Source: Streptomyces sp. MUM 178J (GTDB taxonomy: Bacteria; Actinomycetota; Actinomycetes; Streptomycetales; Streptomycetaceae). From it: a DNA stretch of 64,000 bases. A program made the translations under genes and the position numbers. Within the stretch, counting starts at the first letter, position 1, and each line of letters starts with the position of its first letter. A model generated the notes under the pieces. That model saw only the letters and a program-made list of their open reading frames with translations, was not told the DNA's origin and did not search any database. The stretch is taken from NCBI RefSeq assembly GCF_022414575.1, contig NZ_JADWYQ010000001.1, forward strand, positions 271,241-335,240, read 5' to 3'. This document shows, in pieces, positions 24,436-32,504 of the stretch.

Positions 24436-25299
24436 TCACTCAGCCGCGGGCGGGGCAGGCGGCCAGGGGATCTCCGCAAGCGCGGGCAGCAGGGACTCCT
24501 CCTCGTAGTCGAGATGAGCGAGCAACTCGCTGTTCATCCGGTCCAGTTCGGCCCGGAAGCGCTGCGGCTGGGCGGATCCGCTCCGACCGGCGTCGGCCAG
24601 CAGTGCGAGGAGCCCGTCCTTGAGGCGGGCGACGGTCAGATGTTCCTCGCGGAGGCGGTCGAGCGCCTCGCGCAGATGGGGGTGATGGTCCGCCATCGCC
24701 GGGAAGAGATGAGCGTCCTCGCTGCTGTGATGGAAGGCCAGCGAGTCGCAGAAGGCGAGGCAGTGCTGTCTGATCTGCATGCCGAGGCCGGGTGCGGGAG
24801 GTTCGCCCGACCCCTGGTGGTCAGCCAACGCGGCGAGGTGCGCGTCCGCCTCCGTCCGCAGGTGCCGCAGCTGGGCGCGGAGCCAGGTGTGGACCTCGAG
24901 CAACTTCGCGGCGAGCGTGTCGATCCGCTGCGGCGGAGCGCCGTCACCCTCGTTTTCCTGCGGCTCTATGCGCTTCAGGGCCACGGCGGGGTCCGGGCTC
25001 TCGCCTGCGGCGGGCTGGTCACTGCTCTCGCCTGCGGCGGACTCGACGGGCGCGGCAGGCGCGTATGGCACGGCGATCGCGGCGAACGTCTCGCCGTCGA
25101 GCTGCACCCGCACCATGGGGTGGGCGAGGACGTCGCCGTACCAGTCGGGGAGGCGGGACCGGTCCCCGTCGGAGGCGACGATCAGCGGCGCGCCGTCGTC
25201 GGGTCGGCGGCGGAAGCCGAGGGTGACGGTGTGCTCCTGTCCGGATCGCGCGCCGGTGGTGGTCAGCTGAAGCCTCGGCGTGGACATGGGCGTGGGCAT
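24436..25299 (-). CDS. Deazaflavin-type nitroreductase fused to hemerythrin domain
   Basis: A 287-residue fusion. Residues 1-85 are a DUF385/DDN-type domain (TTTGARSGQEHTVTLGF, then PLIVASDGDR, then DWYGDVLAHPMVRVQL), the split-barrel that binds coenzyme F420 in Streptomyces and mycobacteria. After an Ala/Ser/Pro-rich linker with repeated AAGES units, residues 125-287 form a hemerythrin/HHE four-helix bundle with the iron ligands seen in FHHSSEDAHLF, REEHLTVARLKDG and LLAHLDYEEESLLP. It could couple F420-dependent reduction to oxygen or NO sensing at a di-iron site. The start at 25299 (ATG) is chosen for the GGAG upstream; a second ATG four codons on is possible. Confidence 0.85.
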   Translation of the reverse strand: MPTPMSTPRLQLTTTGARSGQEHTVTLGFRRRPDDGAPLIVASDGDRSRLPDWYGDVLAHPMVRVQLDGETFAAIAVPYAPAAPVESAAGESSDQPAAGESPDPAVALKRIEPQENEGDGAPPQRIDTLAAKLLEVHTWLRAQLRHLRTEADAHLAALADHQGSGEPPAPGLGMQIRQHCLAFCDSLAFHHSSEDAHLFPAMADHHPHLREALDRLREEHLTVARLKDGLLALLADAGRSGSAQPQRFRAELDRMNSELLAHLDYEEESLLPALAEIPWPPAPPAAE

Positions 25300-25670
25300 G
25301 CGAAGAAGCTCTCCAGATGTGGGTGCGTACGGGCGCACGAAGCGCGTACGGAGGAAAAGGGAGGAAGAGAGACGTACGGGAGTACGGAAGAGGAGCCGAA
25401 CGGACGACAGGACGGCGGGACCGCAGACGGCGCGGCAAACGCACACCGCGGTGGCGCGCTCGGCCCGGCCGCTGGCGCGCGGCGGCTCAGCTCGGACTGA
25501 GGTCGGAGACGCTCAGCTACTCAGATACAGGGCGCGGAGTGAGAACTCATGGCGTCAGCCCTTCTGTACAGGTGCTCGCCCAGCCGCCGACCGGCCCACT
25601 TCTCTTTGGTCGACGCCACACGGCACGCCCCTCATTACAGATGCCGGACCGTGCGGGTGTCAACGGCGAA
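25300..25670. other. Intergenic stretch without a recognised gene
   Basis: About 370 bp hold the promoter of the fusion gene and no convincing coding region. A short plus-strand open frame at 25549-25737 lacks a good ribosome site and typical Streptomyces codon bias. Confidence 0.4.
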
Positions 25671-25701
25671 GGGGCTGCCCGGCCTCCGGCCGGACAGCCC
25701 C
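25671..25701. terminator. Hairpin terminator
   Basis: A 14-bp GC stem with one mismatch (GGGGCTGCCCGGCC with GGCCGGACAGCCCC, loop TCC) lies 37 bp past the stop of the minus-strand secreted-protein gene. Confidence 0.65.
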
Positions 25702-25737
25702 TCCCCATCACTCACCTACGACGGGGTCGGCTGGTGA

Positions 25738-26154
25738 TCAGGAGTTCGCGCAGATGGCGAACACGCTGATGCCCACCGACGGGTACGCGTTCTGTCGGCC
25801 GAGGCCGATCCAGCCCCTGTTGTCGTCCGTGGGGAAGCTGCCGACCAGGATCGCGTCATTGCCCCGCGCCTCGGCGCCGCCGCCGAGGACCACCTTCCCC
25901 GCCGGGCAGTAGACCGTTCGCCGCTGGAAGTTGGGGACGTTGGCGTTGGGCAGTCGCACCACCTCGTAGCCCGGCACCCCGCCGGCGGCCGGCCCGGCCG
26001 TGTCTCGTTTCTCCTGGGACGCAGCTGCCGTACCCGTCTCCGCCTGGGCGGCCCAGCCGCCGCCCACCGCCAGGGCGAGAGCGAGGGCGGATGCGCCGAT
26101 CACCCGCCTCGCATGCTGCGTCTTCATCGTCTTCATCGTCTTGATCGCCTTCAT
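25738..26154 (-). CDS. Small secreted protein of unknown function
   Basis: A 138-residue protein. The start carries repeated Met-Lys-Thr units from 9-bp repeats (AIKTMKTMKT), then a signal peptide (GASALALALAVGGGWAAQAE), so the mature protein of about 100 residues is exported. The mature part has NFQRRTVYCPAGKVVLGGGAE and GWIGLGRQNAYPSVGISVFAICANS; the two cysteines can form a disulfide. Proteins of this form are widespread in Streptomyces and have no known function. AAGGAG lies 7 nt before the ATG at 26154. A terminator hairpin follows the gene. Confidence 0.75.
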   Translation of the reverse strand: MKAIKTMKTMKTQHARRVIGASALALALAVGGGWAAQAETGTAAASQEKRDTAGPAAGGVPGYEVVRLPNANVPNFQRRTVYCPAGKVVLGGGAEARGNDAILVGSFPTDDNRGWIGLGRQNAYPSVGISVFAICANS

Positions 26155-26406
26155 CGCTGCTTCTCCTTGTCGCCGTCGGCGAACCGCCACGGGCCCGCCC
26201 AGCGATGAGCCTGCCGCAGGAAGGCCATCAAAGGCCTATGAAATCGGCATAAACCTACCTTTCAGGTGCCCTGGAAGCACATGGGGCACATGCCGTCAGG
26301 ACCCGCGCTCCACAAACGCCGCCGTCCTCCGGTGCGCGCGCATGCTGCGGACGGCCGCGCCGAGCGTTCCCCCCGGCGTGTGCCGCCGCGCCCCGCAGGA
26401 GCCACA

Positions 26407-27333
26407 ATGTCCGACGTGAACCTGCACCAGACCCTGCACGACGCCATGGAATCCGCCCGTCCGGTGATCGGCCGCGGCAATGTCGCCGACTACATCCCGG
26501 CCCTGACCGAAGTCGATCCGCATGCCTTCGGCATGGCGCTCGCGACCGTGGACGGCGAGGTGTACGGGGTCGGCGACTGGGAGCAGCCGTTCTCCATCCA
26601 GAGCGTGTCCAAGCTCTTCACACTCGCGCTCGCGCTCAGCCACGGCCCGCACGGCGACGAGCTGTGGAAGCGCGTGGGCCGCGAGCCCTCCGGCAACCGG
26701 TTCAACTCGCTGGTGCAGCTGGAGACCGAGCACGGCATCCCGCGCAACCCCTTCATCAACGCGGGCGCGGTCGTCGTCACCGACCGGCTGCACACCCTGA
26801 CGGGGGACGCCGCCGGGGCCGTACGGGGGTTCCTGCGCACCGAGTCGGGCAACCGGCACCTCGACACCGACGCCCGGGTCGCCGCCTCCGAGGCCCTGCA
26901 CGGCCACCGCAACGCCGCGCTCGCCCACTTCCTGGCCAGCTACGGCAATCTGGAGAACCCGGTCGAGACCGTCCTCGACCACTACTACGCGCACTGCTCC
27001 ATCGCCGCGAGCTGCCGCGACCTCGCCCTGGCCGGCGGCTTCCTGGCCCGTCACGGCCTGCGCTCCGACGGCGCCCGGCTGCTGCCGCGCAGCGACGCCA
27101 AGCGGATCAACGCGGTGCTGCTGACCTGCGGCATGTACGACGCGGCGGGCGAGTTCGCCTACCGGGTCGGGCTGCCCGGCAAGAGCGGCGTGGGCGGCGG
27201 CATCCTCGCCGTCATCCCGGGCCGCGGCACCCTGTGCGCCTGGAGCCCGGCCCTCGACCCCGCGGGCAACTCCCTCGCCGCCGTCCACGCCCTGGACGCG
27301 TTCACGACCATGACGGGCTGGTCCGTCTTCTGA
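26407..27333 (+). CDS. glsA: Glutaminase (class A)
   Basis: A 308-residue glutaminase, converting glutamine to glutamate and ammonia. It belongs to the serine-dependent beta-lactamase-like fold: S66-V-S-K69 in PFSIQSVSKLF is the nucleophile/general-base pair, followed by EPSGNRFNSLVQLE, NPFINAGAV and the KSGVGGGI motif near the end. The length matches the family (about 305-310). ATG at 26407 with GGAG 6 nt upstream. It would supply ammonia or glutamate, or aid acid resistance. No operon partner: a strong terminator follows 48 bp downstream. Confidence 0.95.
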   Translation: MSDVNLHQTLHDAMESARPVIGRGNVADYIPALTEVDPHAFGMALATVDGEVYGVGDWEQPFSIQSVSKLFTLALALSHGPHGDELWKRVGREPSGNRFNSLVQLETEHGIPRNPFINAGAVVVTDRLHTLTGDAAGAVRGFLRTESGNRHLDTDARVAASEALHGHRNAALAHFLASYGNLENPVETVLDHYYAHCSIAASCRDLALAGGFLARHGLRSDGARLLPRSDAKRINAVLLTCGMYDAAGEFAYRVGLPGKSGVGGGILAVIPGRGTLCAWSPALDPAGNSLAAVHALDAFTTMTGWSVF

Positions 27334-27381
27334 CCTGACGCCCCCGGTGCACCCGGTCATTGACAAGGTGTCATAATGGCT

Positions 27382-27421
27382 GTGTAGCCCTTCGCGCATC
27401 CCCCGTCGCGAAGGGCTACAC
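27382..27421. terminator. Strong hairpin terminator after glsA
   Basis: A perfect 15-bp stem (27382-27396 with 27407-27421, 10-nt loop) ends in GGGCTACAC-CTTT. A small palindrome TGACA-AGG-TGTCA (27361-27373) precedes it; its TTGACA could also be read as a -35 box, but no matching -10 is present. Confidence 0.75.
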
Positions 27422-27551
27422 CTTTGCGCGGGTTTGCAGTCGCGTCGCATGCGGCCGGCCCCGGCCGACGGCCGTCGGCCGGGCAGCGCGCCGGCGGCGG
27501 GCAGGACGGCAGGCACGGACAAGGGACTCCCCTCGTGGCCCCCTGCCCGTG

Positions 27552-27600
27552 TTTTTTCGAGTTAACAGTGGCGTAGAGTGTTTACGCAAGCCCGGCCCGC
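27552..27600 (+). promoter_or_regulatory. Putative promoter/operator of the second EspR-like gene
   Basis: An AT-richer stretch (TTTTTTCGAGTTAACAGTGG) is followed by GCGTA-7 nt-TACGC (27571-27587), an inverted repeat suited to a dimeric regulator. Nothing else is seen from 27422 to 27711. Confidence 0.4.
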
Positions 27601-27711
27601 CCCCCTGCAACGGGCCGACCCACTCCCTCGCGCACGCCACGGCGTCCGTGACAGGGTTGGATACGTACACGCCCGTTGACCGCGGGCCGATGTGAACGTT
27701 GGGGGATCCGG

Positions 27712-28176
27712 ATGGACGGCAACGGAGCGTCGCGAACACCCGAACTGAAGACGCTGCAGCAGAAGGTCGAGTACATGGTGGAGAAGACCTTCCCCGGCGA
27801 GAAGGTCTCGGGGCGGGCCTTCGCCGAGCTGGTCAGACAGCGAGGCGGTTCGCTCTCGCACAGCTACTTCTCCAACATCCTCGCCGGGAAGGTCACCCAC
27901 CCCTCGGAGGACATCCTCAAGGCGCTGGGGCTGGGCTTCGGGGTGGACTGGCGGTTCTTCAAGGAGGAGTCCGAGGTCGTCGACGACGTCGTCGCCGGAC
28001 TGCAGTTCCTGGCCAGGCGGCGCACGGGAGAGATCAGCGGCGTGGCCGAGCGTGGGCTCGACGAGGACGGGATGCCGCCCGAGCTGCTGCAGTTCGCCCT
28101 GGCCCTCCTGGAGGAGACCAAGGAGAAGCAGGCGGGAGAACGGCACGGGAAGGAGCCGGCACGCGGGGGACAGTAA
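27712..28176 (+). CDS. EspR-like helix-turn-helix regulator (second copy)
   Basis: A 154-residue regulator related to the gene at 6187. The DNA-binding part has VEYMVEKTFPGEK, then RAFAELVRQRGGSLSHSYFS, then NILAGKVTHPSEDILKALG and WRFFKEE, and a helical C-terminal part for dimerisation. In Streptomyces this type of regulator is often followed by an ImmA/IrrE-like toxin gene and membrane proteins; here the next gene resembles only the N-terminus of such a toxin. The ATG at 27712 follows a GGGGG run. It probably binds the inverted repeat at 27571-27587 in its own promoter. Confidence 0.85.
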   Translation: MDGNGASRTPELKTLQQKVEYMVEKTFPGEKVSGRAFAELVRQRGGSLSHSYFSNILAGKVTHPSEDILKALGLGFGVDWRFFKEESEVVDDVVAGLQFLARRRTGEISGVAERGLDEDGMPPELLQFALALLEETKEKQAGERHGKEPARGGQ

Positions 28177-28226
28177 AATCGCCGATCGCATGTCACCCGT
28201 ACGCGTGACGACGATCACGAGGCCCC

Positions 28227-28424
28227 ATGTCCATGCGTGAGCTGCGGAAAGAGTGCGAGGCCGGACTCGCCGACCTGCCCGTCCCCGCCCCCTTCGGCGT
28301 CAAGGGCCCGGTGGCGAACATGGAGGCGGCGCGCGGCCGCACCATCGACGAGCGGCAGGCGCGGCACGTGCTCGCCGGGGCGCGCCGGCCGGCGGCCGCG
28401 GACTCGGCCGGGGCGACCCCATGA
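28227..28424 (+). CDS. Short protein resembling a truncated IrrE-like toxin
   Basis: A 65-residue protein. The first 40 residues (MSMRELRKECEAGLADLPVP and following) look like the N-terminus of the roughly 150-170-residue ImmA/IrrE-like toxins that follow regulators of this type in Streptomyces. The expected HExxH zinc site and the rest of the domain are missing, and the C-terminal 25 residues are an unrelated Ala/Arg-rich end. An internal deletion is the simplest reading. Its stop overlaps the next ATG (ATGA), so it may persist mainly as a coupling leader. The family resemblance is from memory of sequence patterns and not certain. Confidence 0.5.
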   Translation: MSMRELRKECEAGLADLPVPAPFGVKGPVANMEAARGRTIDERQARHVLAGARRPAAADSAGATP

Positions 28425-29014
28425 GCGCGACCGCAGCCGAGACGGGGGCCGCCAAAGCCGCCCGCCGCGTCACCGACGTCCTCCAGCCCCGCAACGTACT
28501 CCTCGCCGGCATGCCCGGCATCGGCCTCGCCGCCGCCGGGGACTGGACCGGCCTGGCCTGGGGCTTCCTCGGCGCACTGTGCGCAGGGCTCATCCCCGCC
28601 GGCTACATCGAGTGGGAGCGCGGCCGAGGCGCCTGGGGCGACCGGCATGTCGTCGACCGCACCCAGCGCGCGCCGATCTTCTTCGTCATCCTCGGCTCGA
28701 TCGGCGCCGGCTCCGCCGTGATGGTCGCCGGACGGGCCCCGGCGGGCATCCTCGCCTCGATGCTCGGGCTCTGGGTGATGACCGTCGGGCTCCTCGCCGT
28801 CAACACCCTGTGGAAGATCTCGGTGGACTCGGCCGTCGCCTCGGCCGTCGTCACACTGCTGTCCGCCGTGCACTCCCCCTGGTGGCTGCTCGCCTGCCCC
28901 CTTGCCGTCGCCGTCTGCTGGTCCCGCGTCGCGCTCGCGTACCACACCGTCGGGCAGGCCGTCGCCGGAGCGTCACTCGGAGCGGCCACGGCGACGGCCC
29001 TGCTCTTCGTCTGA
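28421..29014 (+). CDS. PAP2-like integral membrane protein
   Basis: A 197-residue protein with five or six hydrophobic segments. Near the C-terminus it carries the last PAP2 phosphatase motif (SRVALAYHTVGQAVAG, like SRVxxxxHxxxDVxxG), while the earlier KxxxxxxRP and PSGH motifs of that family are not obvious. It may be a divergent or inactive PAP2 protein. It is translationally coupled to the short gene before it (ATGA). In related loci a PAP2-type protein follows the regulator/toxin pair, so the arrangement is conserved even though the toxin is truncated. Confidence 0.7.
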   Translation: MSATAAETGAAKAARRVTDVLQPRNVLLAGMPGIGLAAAGDWTGLAWGFLGALCAGLIPAGYIEWERGRGAWGDRHVVDRTQRAPIFFVILGSIGAGSAVMVAGRAPAGILASMLGLWVMTVGLLAVNTLWKISVDSAVASAVVTLLSAVHSPWWLLACPLAVAVCWSRVALAYHTVGQAVAGASLGAATATALLFV

Positions 29015-29125
29015 ACGGTTCGCGCGAGGGCGTGTTTTCGCCATTGGCCCGGCATCCGCCGGAGGCGGACCCCCGCGATGCGGTGCAATGACGCGGAGGG
29101 CGCAGCACGCGGGGAAGGCGGCACG

Positions 29126-30493
29126 GTGGCAGGCGAGGACACGGCGGCGAAGGCCGTACCGGACCCGGCGTCGGCGTCGGCCGATCCGCGCGGCATGCGA
29201 CGGGTGGCGACGGCCGGCTTCGTCGGCACGGCGATCGAGTTCTACGACTTCTTCCTCTACGGCACCGCCGCCGCCCTCGTGCTGAACGACGCGTTCTTTC
29301 CCAACCTCTCCCCCGTCAACGGCACCCTCGCCTCGATGTCCACCTTCGCCGTGGCCTTCCTCGCCCGCCCCCTCGGGGCCGTGCTCTTCGGCCACTTCGG
29401 CGACCGGGTGGGCCGCAAGGCCACCCTGGTCGCCTCCCTCCTCCTCATGGGCCTGTCCACGGCCGCCGTCGGGCTGCTGCCCGGATACCGGGAGTGGGGC
29501 GTCTGGGCCCCCGCCCTGCTGGTGTTCCTGCGGCTGTGCCAGGGCATCGGCATCGGCGGCGAGTGGGGCGGCGCCGTCCTGCTGTCCGCCGAGCACGCGC
29601 CGCCCGGAAGGCGCGGCCTGTACGGCGCGTTCCCCCAGTTCGGCCCGGCCGCCGGCTTCTTCGCCTCCACCGGCGTGTTCATGCTGCTGTCGGGCGCACT
29701 CGACGACGGGCAGTTCCGCAGCTGGGGCTGGCGGCTGCCGTTCCTGCTCTCGTTCGCGCTCGTCGGAGTGGGGCTGGCGGTCCGGCTGAGGATCAGCGAG
29801 ACGCCGGTGTTCGCCCGTGCCGCCGCCGCCCGCGAGACCAGCCGCGCCCCGGTGGCAGACGTCGTACGGCTGCACTGGCGGCAGCTGCTCCTCGGCGGCG
29901 GCGCGATGGTCGTCGTCTACGGGCTCTTCTACACCGCGACTGCCTACGCCCTGTCCTACGCCACGTCCGCCGCCGTCGGCGTGGACCGCACCACCATGCT
30001 GCTGCTGTCCATGGCCTCCGTCATCCCGCTGATCGCCGGCACCTGGTGGGGCGCCCTCCGCTCGGACACCCTCGGCCGCAGGCGCGTCTGCCTCCTCGGC
30101 GCGGCGCTGTGCACCGTCTGGGGGCCGCTGCTGCTCGCGCTGCTGGACACCGCGCGGCCCGCGCTGGTCCTCCTCGGGCTCTGCGGAGCGCTCGCCTGCG
30201 TCGGCGTCATCTACGGCCCGATGGGCTCCTGGCTGCCCGAGCTGTTCTCCACGAAGGTGCGGTACTCGGGCGCGTCGCTCGCATACAACCTGGGCGGGGT
30301 GCTGGGCGGCGCGGTCGCGCCGCTCGTCGCCACCCGGCTGCAGGACGCCCACGGCTCCCACGCCGTCGGCGGATACCTCACCGCGATGGGCGTGGTGTCG
30401 CTGGTGTGCGTGTGGCTGCTGCCGGAGACCAGGGAGCGGGACCTCGACGCGGCCCCCAGCGCCCCGGCGCGCCGACGGCCCGGCCCACGGTGA
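29126..30493 (+). CDS. MHS-family MFS transporter (metabolite:H+ symporter)
   Basis: A 455-residue transporter with twelve predicted helices. The first helix motif GFVGTAIEFYDFFLYGTAAAL and the loop GHFGDRVGRKATLV are diagnostic of the metabolite-H+-symporter group (ProP, ShiA, KgtP). A second group motif LRLCQGIGIGGEWGGAVLLSAE follows helix 4. Substrates of the group are organic acids, shikimate or betaines; this one cannot be assigned. I chose the GTG at 29126, with GGGGAAGG 7 nt upstream, over an ATG 16 codons earlier that lacks a site. Monocistronic as far as can be seen. Confidence 0.92.
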   Translation: MAGEDTAAKAVPDPASASADPRGMRRVATAGFVGTAIEFYDFFLYGTAAALVLNDAFFPNLSPVNGTLASMSTFAVAFLARPLGAVLFGHFGDRVGRKATLVASLLLMGLSTAAVGLLPGYREWGVWAPALLVFLRLCQGIGIGGEWGGAVLLSAEHAPPGRRGLYGAFPQFGPAAGFFASTGVFMLLSGALDDGQFRSWGWRLPFLLSFALVGVGLAVRLRISETPVFARAAAARETSRAPVADVVRLHWRQLLLGGGAMVVVYGLFYTATAYALSYATSAAVGVDRTTMLLLSMASVIPLIAGTWWGALRSDTLGRRRVCLLGAALCTVWGPLLLALLDTARPALVLLGLCGALACVGVIYGPMGSWLPELFSTKVRYSGASLAYNLGGVLGGAVAPLVATRLQDAHGSHAVGGYLTAMGVVSLVCVWLLPETRERDLDAAPSAPARRRPGPR

Positions 30494-30501
30494 CGTCACC
30501 G
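30488..30501. promoter_or_regulatory. 14-bp perfect palindrome CGGTGACGTCACCG
   Basis: The palindrome overlaps the stop codon of the transporter gene and lies about 80 bp before the thioredoxin lipoprotein gene. It may be an operator for the latter; a possible -10 (TAGTCT, 30544-30549) follows. Position is the only support. Confidence 0.35.
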
Positions 30502-30579
30502 AACCGTAAGAGTTGCCGGGGCCCGCGGGAAGCGCATCCGCCCTAGTCTCAGGACGTCACCCGACCCACAGGAGCCGAC

Positions 30580-31182
30580 ATGCGCGCCCGTGCCCGTACC
30601 CTCCTCGCCGTTCTGCTGTCCGCAACCCTGCTCAGCGGATGCGGTTCGGGCGGCGGTTCCGAGGCGCCCGGGGACTCCCAGGACTCCCAGGACGCCGCGG
30701 CCGCGAGCACGCCCTCCCAGACCCCGCCCTCCGAGGCGACCGCGCCGCCGGAGGAAGCACCCGCGACGGCCGGGGCGCCCGAGGTGCTGCGCTTCACCGG
30801 GAAGACGGTCGACGGAAAGGACTTCGACGGCGCGACGCTCGCCGGAAAGCCGACCGTGCTGTGGTTCTGGGCCCCCTGGTGCCCCAAGTGCCGCGCGCAG
30901 GCCGCCGAGACCGCGAAGGTGGCCGCCGACTTCTCCGGCAGGGCGAACGTCGTCGGCGTCGCCGGGCTCGACCGGAACGACTCCATGCGCGACTTCGTCG
31001 CACAGACCCGGTCCGGGACGTTCCCGCATGTCTCCGACGAGGCGGGCGAGGTGTGGAAGCGCTTCAAGGTGACCCAGCAGAGCGTGTACGTCATCCTCGA
31101 CAAGGACGGCAAGGAGACCTACAGCGGGGTGCTGCCCGGCGGCAAGGGCCTGGCCGAGAAGGTCGGGAAGCTCGTCGGCTGA
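30580..31182 (+). CDS. Thioredoxin-like (TlpA/redoxin) lipoprotein
   Basis: A 200-residue exported lipoprotein. The lipobox LLSGC puts the lipidated Cys at residue 21; a Ser/Pro/Glu-rich tether of about 45 residues follows. The thioredoxin-fold domain has the redox motif WCPKC (C101, C104) after VLWFWAP. It would reduce or exchange disulfides on the outer face of the membrane. The next gene encodes a CcdA/DsbD-type membrane protein that would carry electrons from cytoplasmic thioredoxin to it, so the two form an extracytoplasmic thiol-redox pair. Confidence 0.93.
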   Translation: MRARARTLLAVLLSATLLSGCGSGGGSEAPGDSQDSQDAAAASTPSQTPPSEATAPPEEAPATAGAPEVLRFTGKTVDGKDFDGATLAGKPTVLWFWAPWCPKCRAQAAETAKVAADFSGRANVVGVAGLDRNDSMRDFVAQTRSGTFPHVSDEAGEVWKRFKVTQQSVYVILDKDGKETYSGVLPGGKGLAEKVGKLVG

Positions 31183-31221
31183 GCGCCGGACAGCGCGCAC
31201 AGGACCCCCGCGACCACCGCC

Positions 31222-32124
31222 ATGGCCGACCTCCCTCTCGCCCTCGCCCTCAGCGCCGGAATGCTCGCCGCGGTCAACCCGTGCGGCTTCGCCCTGCTTC
31301 CGGCGTACCTCTCCCTCCTCGTCCTCGGTGACGACTCCCCCGGCCGTACGGCGGCCGTCGGCCGGGCGCTGACCGCCACCGCCGCGATCACCGCCGGATT
31401 CGCCGCCCTCTTCGGCGTCTTCGGGCTGGCGATCCTGCCCGTCGCCGGCCGGGTGCAGGAGCAACTCCCGTGGTTCACCATCGGCTTCGGCGCACTGATG
31501 GCGGCCGCCGGGGCGTGGCTGGCCGCCGGACGCCAACTGCCGGCCCTCGCCCCCAAGGTGCGGCGCGCTCCGTCCGTGACCCGCTCGGTTCCCTCGATGG
31601 CGCTGTTCGGGATGGCGTACGCCACCGCCTCGCTGGGCTGCACCATCGCGCCGTTCCTCGCCATCGTCGTCTCCGCCTTCCGCAGCGGCTCGACCGGCGA
31701 GGGGATCGCGCTGTTCGCCGCGTACGCCGCCGGTATGGGCATCATCGTCGGCGCGGCCTCGCTGACCGTCGCCCTCACCCGCAGCGCCGCCGTCGGCCGG
31801 CTGCGCGCCCTCGGCCGGCTCGCGCCCCGCATCGGCGGCGTACTGCTGCTGCTCATCGGCGCGTATGTGGCGTACTACGGCTGGTACGAGATCCGGGTGC
31901 AGAACGACCCGGCTGCCCAGGACCCGGTCATCGACGCGGCCGGAGCCGTCCAGCGCGCCATCGCGGACGCCGTGGACGCCGCCGGGCCCGGAACCGCCGC
32001 CGCGGCCTTCGCGGTGCTGCTGGCCGTCGCCGGAACCGCGGCCGTACGGCGGCGCAGGCGGTCCGGTCGACGGCCCGAGGGGAGCGCGGGCGCGGGGGCG
32101 GGGGCGCACGGTAGTGCGGAGTGA
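31222..32124 (+). CDS. CcdA/DsbD-type membrane electron transporter
   Basis: A 300-residue membrane protein with about seven helices. The two halves each carry the conserved Cys-containing helix: NPCGFALLPAYL (residues 19-30) and LGCTIAPFLAI (about residues 138-148). The two cysteines relay electrons across the membrane to periplasmic-side thioredoxin-like proteins, evidently the lipoprotein encoded 40 bp upstream. The C-terminal end adds one more helix and a basic, Gly/Ala-rich tail. ATG at 31222 has only a weak ribosome site. A cobalamin riboswitch begins just after the stop. Confidence 0.92.
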   Translation: MADLPLALALSAGMLAAVNPCGFALLPAYLSLLVLGDDSPGRTAAVGRALTATAAITAGFAALFGVFGLAILPVAGRVQEQLPWFTIGFGALMAAAGAWLAAGRQLPALAPKVRRAPSVTRSVPSMALFGMAYATASLGCTIAPFLAIVVSAFRSGSTGEGIALFAAYAAGMGIIVGAASLTVALTRSAAVGRLRALGRLAPRIGGVLLLLIGAYVAYYGWYEIRVQNDPAAQDPVIDAAGAVQRAIADAVDAAGPGTAAAAFAVLLAVAGTAAVRRRRRSGRRPEGSAGAGAGAHGSAE

Positions 32125-32149
32125 GCCAGGCCCTGGCACACCCCGCCCC

Positions 32150-32345
32150 CCTCTGAGATGCTTCCTGACGACAACGCGACGGCGGACGAGGAAGCCGGTG
32201 AGATTCCGGCACGGTACCGCCACTGTGTAGGGGGAGCGACTCCGCCATGGCCACCGCCCGCTGAAGGGTGGGAAGGCCGGGGAAGCGTCGATCCCGAGTC
32301 AGGAGACTCACGCCGTCGCACCTCGACGTTCCGGGGCGGATCTCC
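32150..32345 (+). promoter_or_regulatory. Cobalamin riboswitch
   Basis: The leader carries the conserved core of the cobalamin (B12) aptamer: GAGGAAGCCGGTGAGATTCC, then GGCACGGTACCGCCACTGT at about 32188-32226, and the arm GAGTCAGGAGACTC at 32296-32309. High cobalamin should fold it and switch off the following genes, at transcription or translation; the 160 nt to the GTG at 32505 leave room for either. It supports a cobalamin substrate for the ABC transporter. Confidence 0.92.
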
Positions 32346-32504
32346 CCGAGAGAGGACGGTGGCACCCGTGTGCCCGCGTATCTGTGACAGCTCCTCCGTG
32401 CAGCCTGCCGTGCCGACCCCGGGCCGCTGCTGAGCGGCTCCCGGCACCGGACGTCTTCTTCCCCACGCCGTCAGGCGTTTCCCTTTCGCACGCCAGGAGC
32501 CATC

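Noticed and set aside
25549..25737. 62-codon plus-strand open frame between the fusion gene and the secreted-protein gene
   Set aside because: Weak ribosome site, no typical third-position GC bias, and it reads through a terminator hairpin.
27360..27390. TTGACA at 27360-27365 as the -35 of a small RNA ending at the 27382-27421 hairpin
   Set aside because: There is no suitable -10 at 16-19 nt; the hairpin is explained as the glsA terminator.
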